Shown one piece after another: positions 15,067-16,277 of a DNA stretch of 16,277 nt (position 1 is its first letter; the number at the start of each line of letters is the position of its first letter). Position numbers and translations under genes: made by a program. This stretch comes from an uncultured Bacteroidales bacterium. Its GTDB lineage: Bacteria > Bacteroidota > Bacteroidia > Bacteroidales > UBA932. The stretch lies in assembly GCA_900322025.1 (NCBI GenBank), contig ONYJ01000223.1, positions 1 through 16,277 on the forward strand, read 5' to 3'. The notes under the pieces are model-generated. The model was not told the origin of the DNA, did not search any database, and was given only the letters and a program-made list of their open reading frames with translations.

Positions 15067-15444
15067 ATGGAAAGCATAAGGATAGACAAGTTTTTGTGGG
15101 CAATAAGGGTTTTCAAAACCCGTTCAGATGCGGCTGAGGCCTGTCGTAGCGGAAAGGTATCTATAAATGGCTGCGTGGTAAAGTCTGCAAAGGAAGTAAA
15201 GAAGGGCGATACTATAGCAGTTAGAAAGGGGGCCGTCCACTATAGCTACATAGTGGTTGAACCCATAGATAAAAGGCAGGGCGCCAAGCTTGTAAGCATG
15301 TATGCCACAGATATAACTCCACAGGCGGAACTAGACAAACTGGCGGCTCCGATAGAGACTATATTTCTTAAAAGAGAAAGAGGCAGCGGCCGTCCTACAA
15401 AGAAAGAACGTCGCGACTTGGACAATCTCTTATTCGGGCCTTAA
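15067..15444 (+). CDS. hslR: S4-domain RNA-binding protein, Hsp15 (HslR) family
   Basis: A 125-residue cytosolic protein with an N-terminal S4 domain (about 3-60): IRIDKFLWAIRVFKTRSDAA, then SGKVSINGCVVK and VKKGDTIAV. The basic C-terminus ERGSGRPTKKERRDLD (104-119) is typical of Hsp15. The E. coli protein rescues 50S subunits that carry stalled peptidyl-tRNA, which fits with pth and rplY lying about 4 kb upstream on the same strand; in Bacteroides these are, to my memory, adjacent. The gene is 34 bases after the isomerase-like gene. Its stop codon shares the TTAA at 15441-15444 with that of purB on the other strand. Confidence 0.92.
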   Translation: MESIRIDKFLWAIRVFKTRSDAAEACRSGKVSINGCVVKSAKEVKKGDTIAVRKGAVHYSYIVVEPIDKRQGAKLVSMYATDITPQAELDKLAAPIETIFLKRERGSGRPTKKERRDLDNLLFGP

Positions 15445-16277
15445 ACTCCTGTATAGTTTTGCGGAGTAACGGCCAACATTTCTTTTTTTACACTTTCTTT
15501 TACCTTTAGTGTTTTTATAAACTCGGCAATACTCTCTCTGGTTACTTTTGAATTTACTCTTGTGAGTTCTTTCAGAGTTTCGTATGGGTGCGGATAGCCC
15601 TCTCTTCTCAATATGGTTTGCAGAGCTTCTGCAACTACGGCCCAGTTGTCTTCTAAATCTGAATTTAGTTTTTCTTTATTGAGAATTAGTTTGTCCAAAC
15701 CTTTGTGTAAAGATTTTAGTGCAATGATAGTGTGAGCAATAGGTACTCCTATGTTACGGAGAACTGTAGAGTCTGTAAGATCTCTTTGCATTCTGGAAAC
15801 CGGTAATTTTGAACTCAGATGTTCAAATATGGCATTAGCTATTCCAAGGTTGCCCTCTGCATTTTCAAAGTCTATCGGATTTACTTTATGTGGCATGGCC
15901 GAAGAACCAACTTCACCGGCTTTAATCTTTTGCTTGAAGTATTCCATAGAGATGTATGTCCATACATCTCTACACAAATCTATCAGTATGGTATTTATTC
16001 TTTTAAGATTATCAAACAAGGCCGCTAAATTATCGTAGTGCTCTATTTGAGTGGTCGGGTATGAGCGTGTAAGGCCGAATGCCCTCATCTGAAAGTCTTT
16101 AGCAAACTTGTTCCAGTCTATCTTAGGGTAGGCTACTTTATGGGCATTCATGCCTCCGGTAGCTCCTCCGAATTTAGATGAATAGGGTACTGTTTTTAGG
16201 AGCTTTAGTTGTTTCTCGATTCTTTCTGTAAACACATTCAATTCTTTGCCTAAGCGTGTTGGAGATGCCGGCTGCCC
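15441..16277 (-). CDS. purB: Adenylosuccinate lyase, 5' part cut by window edge
   Basis: The visible 278 codons run open to the right edge, so roughly the first third is missing; the TTG at 16241 is an internal Leu codon, not the start. The reading starts GQPASPTRLGKE, the residue after the catalytic His of the HGQP motif, continues through SYPTTQIEHYD, and has the fumarase/lyase signature GEVGSSAMPHKVNP (visible residues 121-134), where a Ser of the flexible loop is catalytic. It ends TPQNYTGV. Overall it resembles the E. coli PurB branch rather than the B. subtilis type. The enzyme acts twice in purine synthesis, releasing fumarate from SAICAR and from adenylosuccinate. It is convergent with hslR and no terminator is visible between them. 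Confidence 0.96.
   Translation of the reverse strand, partial: GQPASPTRLGKELNVFTERIEKQLKLLKTVPYSSKFGGATGGMNAHKVAYPKIDWNKFAKDFQMRAFGLTRSYPTTQIEHYDNLAALFDNLKRINTILIDLCRDVWTYISMEYFKQKIKAGEVGSSAMPHKVNPIDFENAEGNLGIANAIFEHLSSKLPVSRMQRDLTDSTVLRNIGVPIAHTIIALKSLHKGLDKLILNKEKLNSDLEDNWAVVAEALQTILRREGYPHPYETLKELTRVNSKVTRESIAEFIKTLKVKESVKKEMLAVTPQNYTGV

Noticed and set aside
16239..16241. TTG as the start of adenylosuccinate lyase
   Set aside because: The open frame continues to the right edge with conserved residues GQPASPTRLGKE upstream of it, so the gene is cut by the edge.
1..16277. CRISPR array, insertion sequence, phage, toxin-antitoxin or restriction system
   Set aside because: No regular spaced repeats, transposase, integrase or defence domain was found; every long frame on the coding strand is explained by a housekeeping or envelope gene.

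Overview
The window looks like an ordinary chromosomal stretch of a member of the Bacteroidetes, most likely Bacteroidales. Supporting signs are the 58-residue histone H1-like protein typical of the phylum, several Bacteroidetes-style promoters (TTTG, 19-21 bases, then TAnnTTTG) in the gaps, a near absence of Shine-Dalgarno sequences, lipoprotein peptidases, an M49 peptidase with the HECLGH motif, and a two-domain L25/Ctc protein. I see no tRNA, rRNA, CRISPR array, insertion sequence, phage module or attachment site, and no recognisable defence system. Genus and species cannot be fixed from the sequence alone.

Layout. Positions 1-1204 (minus): a GT2 glycosyltransferase followed by a LAB_N membrane protein that runs off the left edge, a pair that suggests polyprenyl-phosphate-linked sugar transfer to an envelope glycan such as lipid A. 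Positions 1252-1588 (minus): the H1-like gene with its own promoter and a strong terminator. Positions 1632-3011 (minus): an S41 peptidase lipoprotein, divergent from a plus-strand pair of a sodium:alanine symporter (AGCS) and a diacylglycerol-kinase-type lipid kinase (3066-5404). Positions 5433-8081 (minus): a Holin-X/YqjE-like membrane protein followed by a dipeptidyl peptidase III lipoprotein. Positions 8215-9483 (plus): a C11 (clostripain) lipoprotein, ending at a bidirectional terminator shared with a reverse rubrerythrin (9561-10115, minus).

A 406-base gap (10116-10521) carries two good divergent promoters and a structured leader in front of rplY/ctc and pth (10522-11783). Next come a FtsB/DivIC-type division protein (minus, 11788-12114) and a plus-strand run of a sugar nucleotidyltransferase, a CPBP membrane protease, a degenerate phosphomannose-isomerase-like protein and an Hsp15-type S4 protein (12169-15444). 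The window closes with the 3' part of purB on the minus strand.

Themes. Three extracytoplasmic peptidases (S41, M49, C11) plus an amino-acid symporter fit a lifestyle that uses peptides. The most unusual protein is at 14076-15032. It aligns with class I mannose-6-phosphate isomerase but has lost the metal-binding Gln/His, Glu and His positions and has gained a His/Cys-rich tail, which suggests a non-catalytic sugar-phosphate or metal-binding role. A second theme is that three genes have a perfect -7 box only 4-5 bases before the ATG, which predicts leaderless mRNAs.
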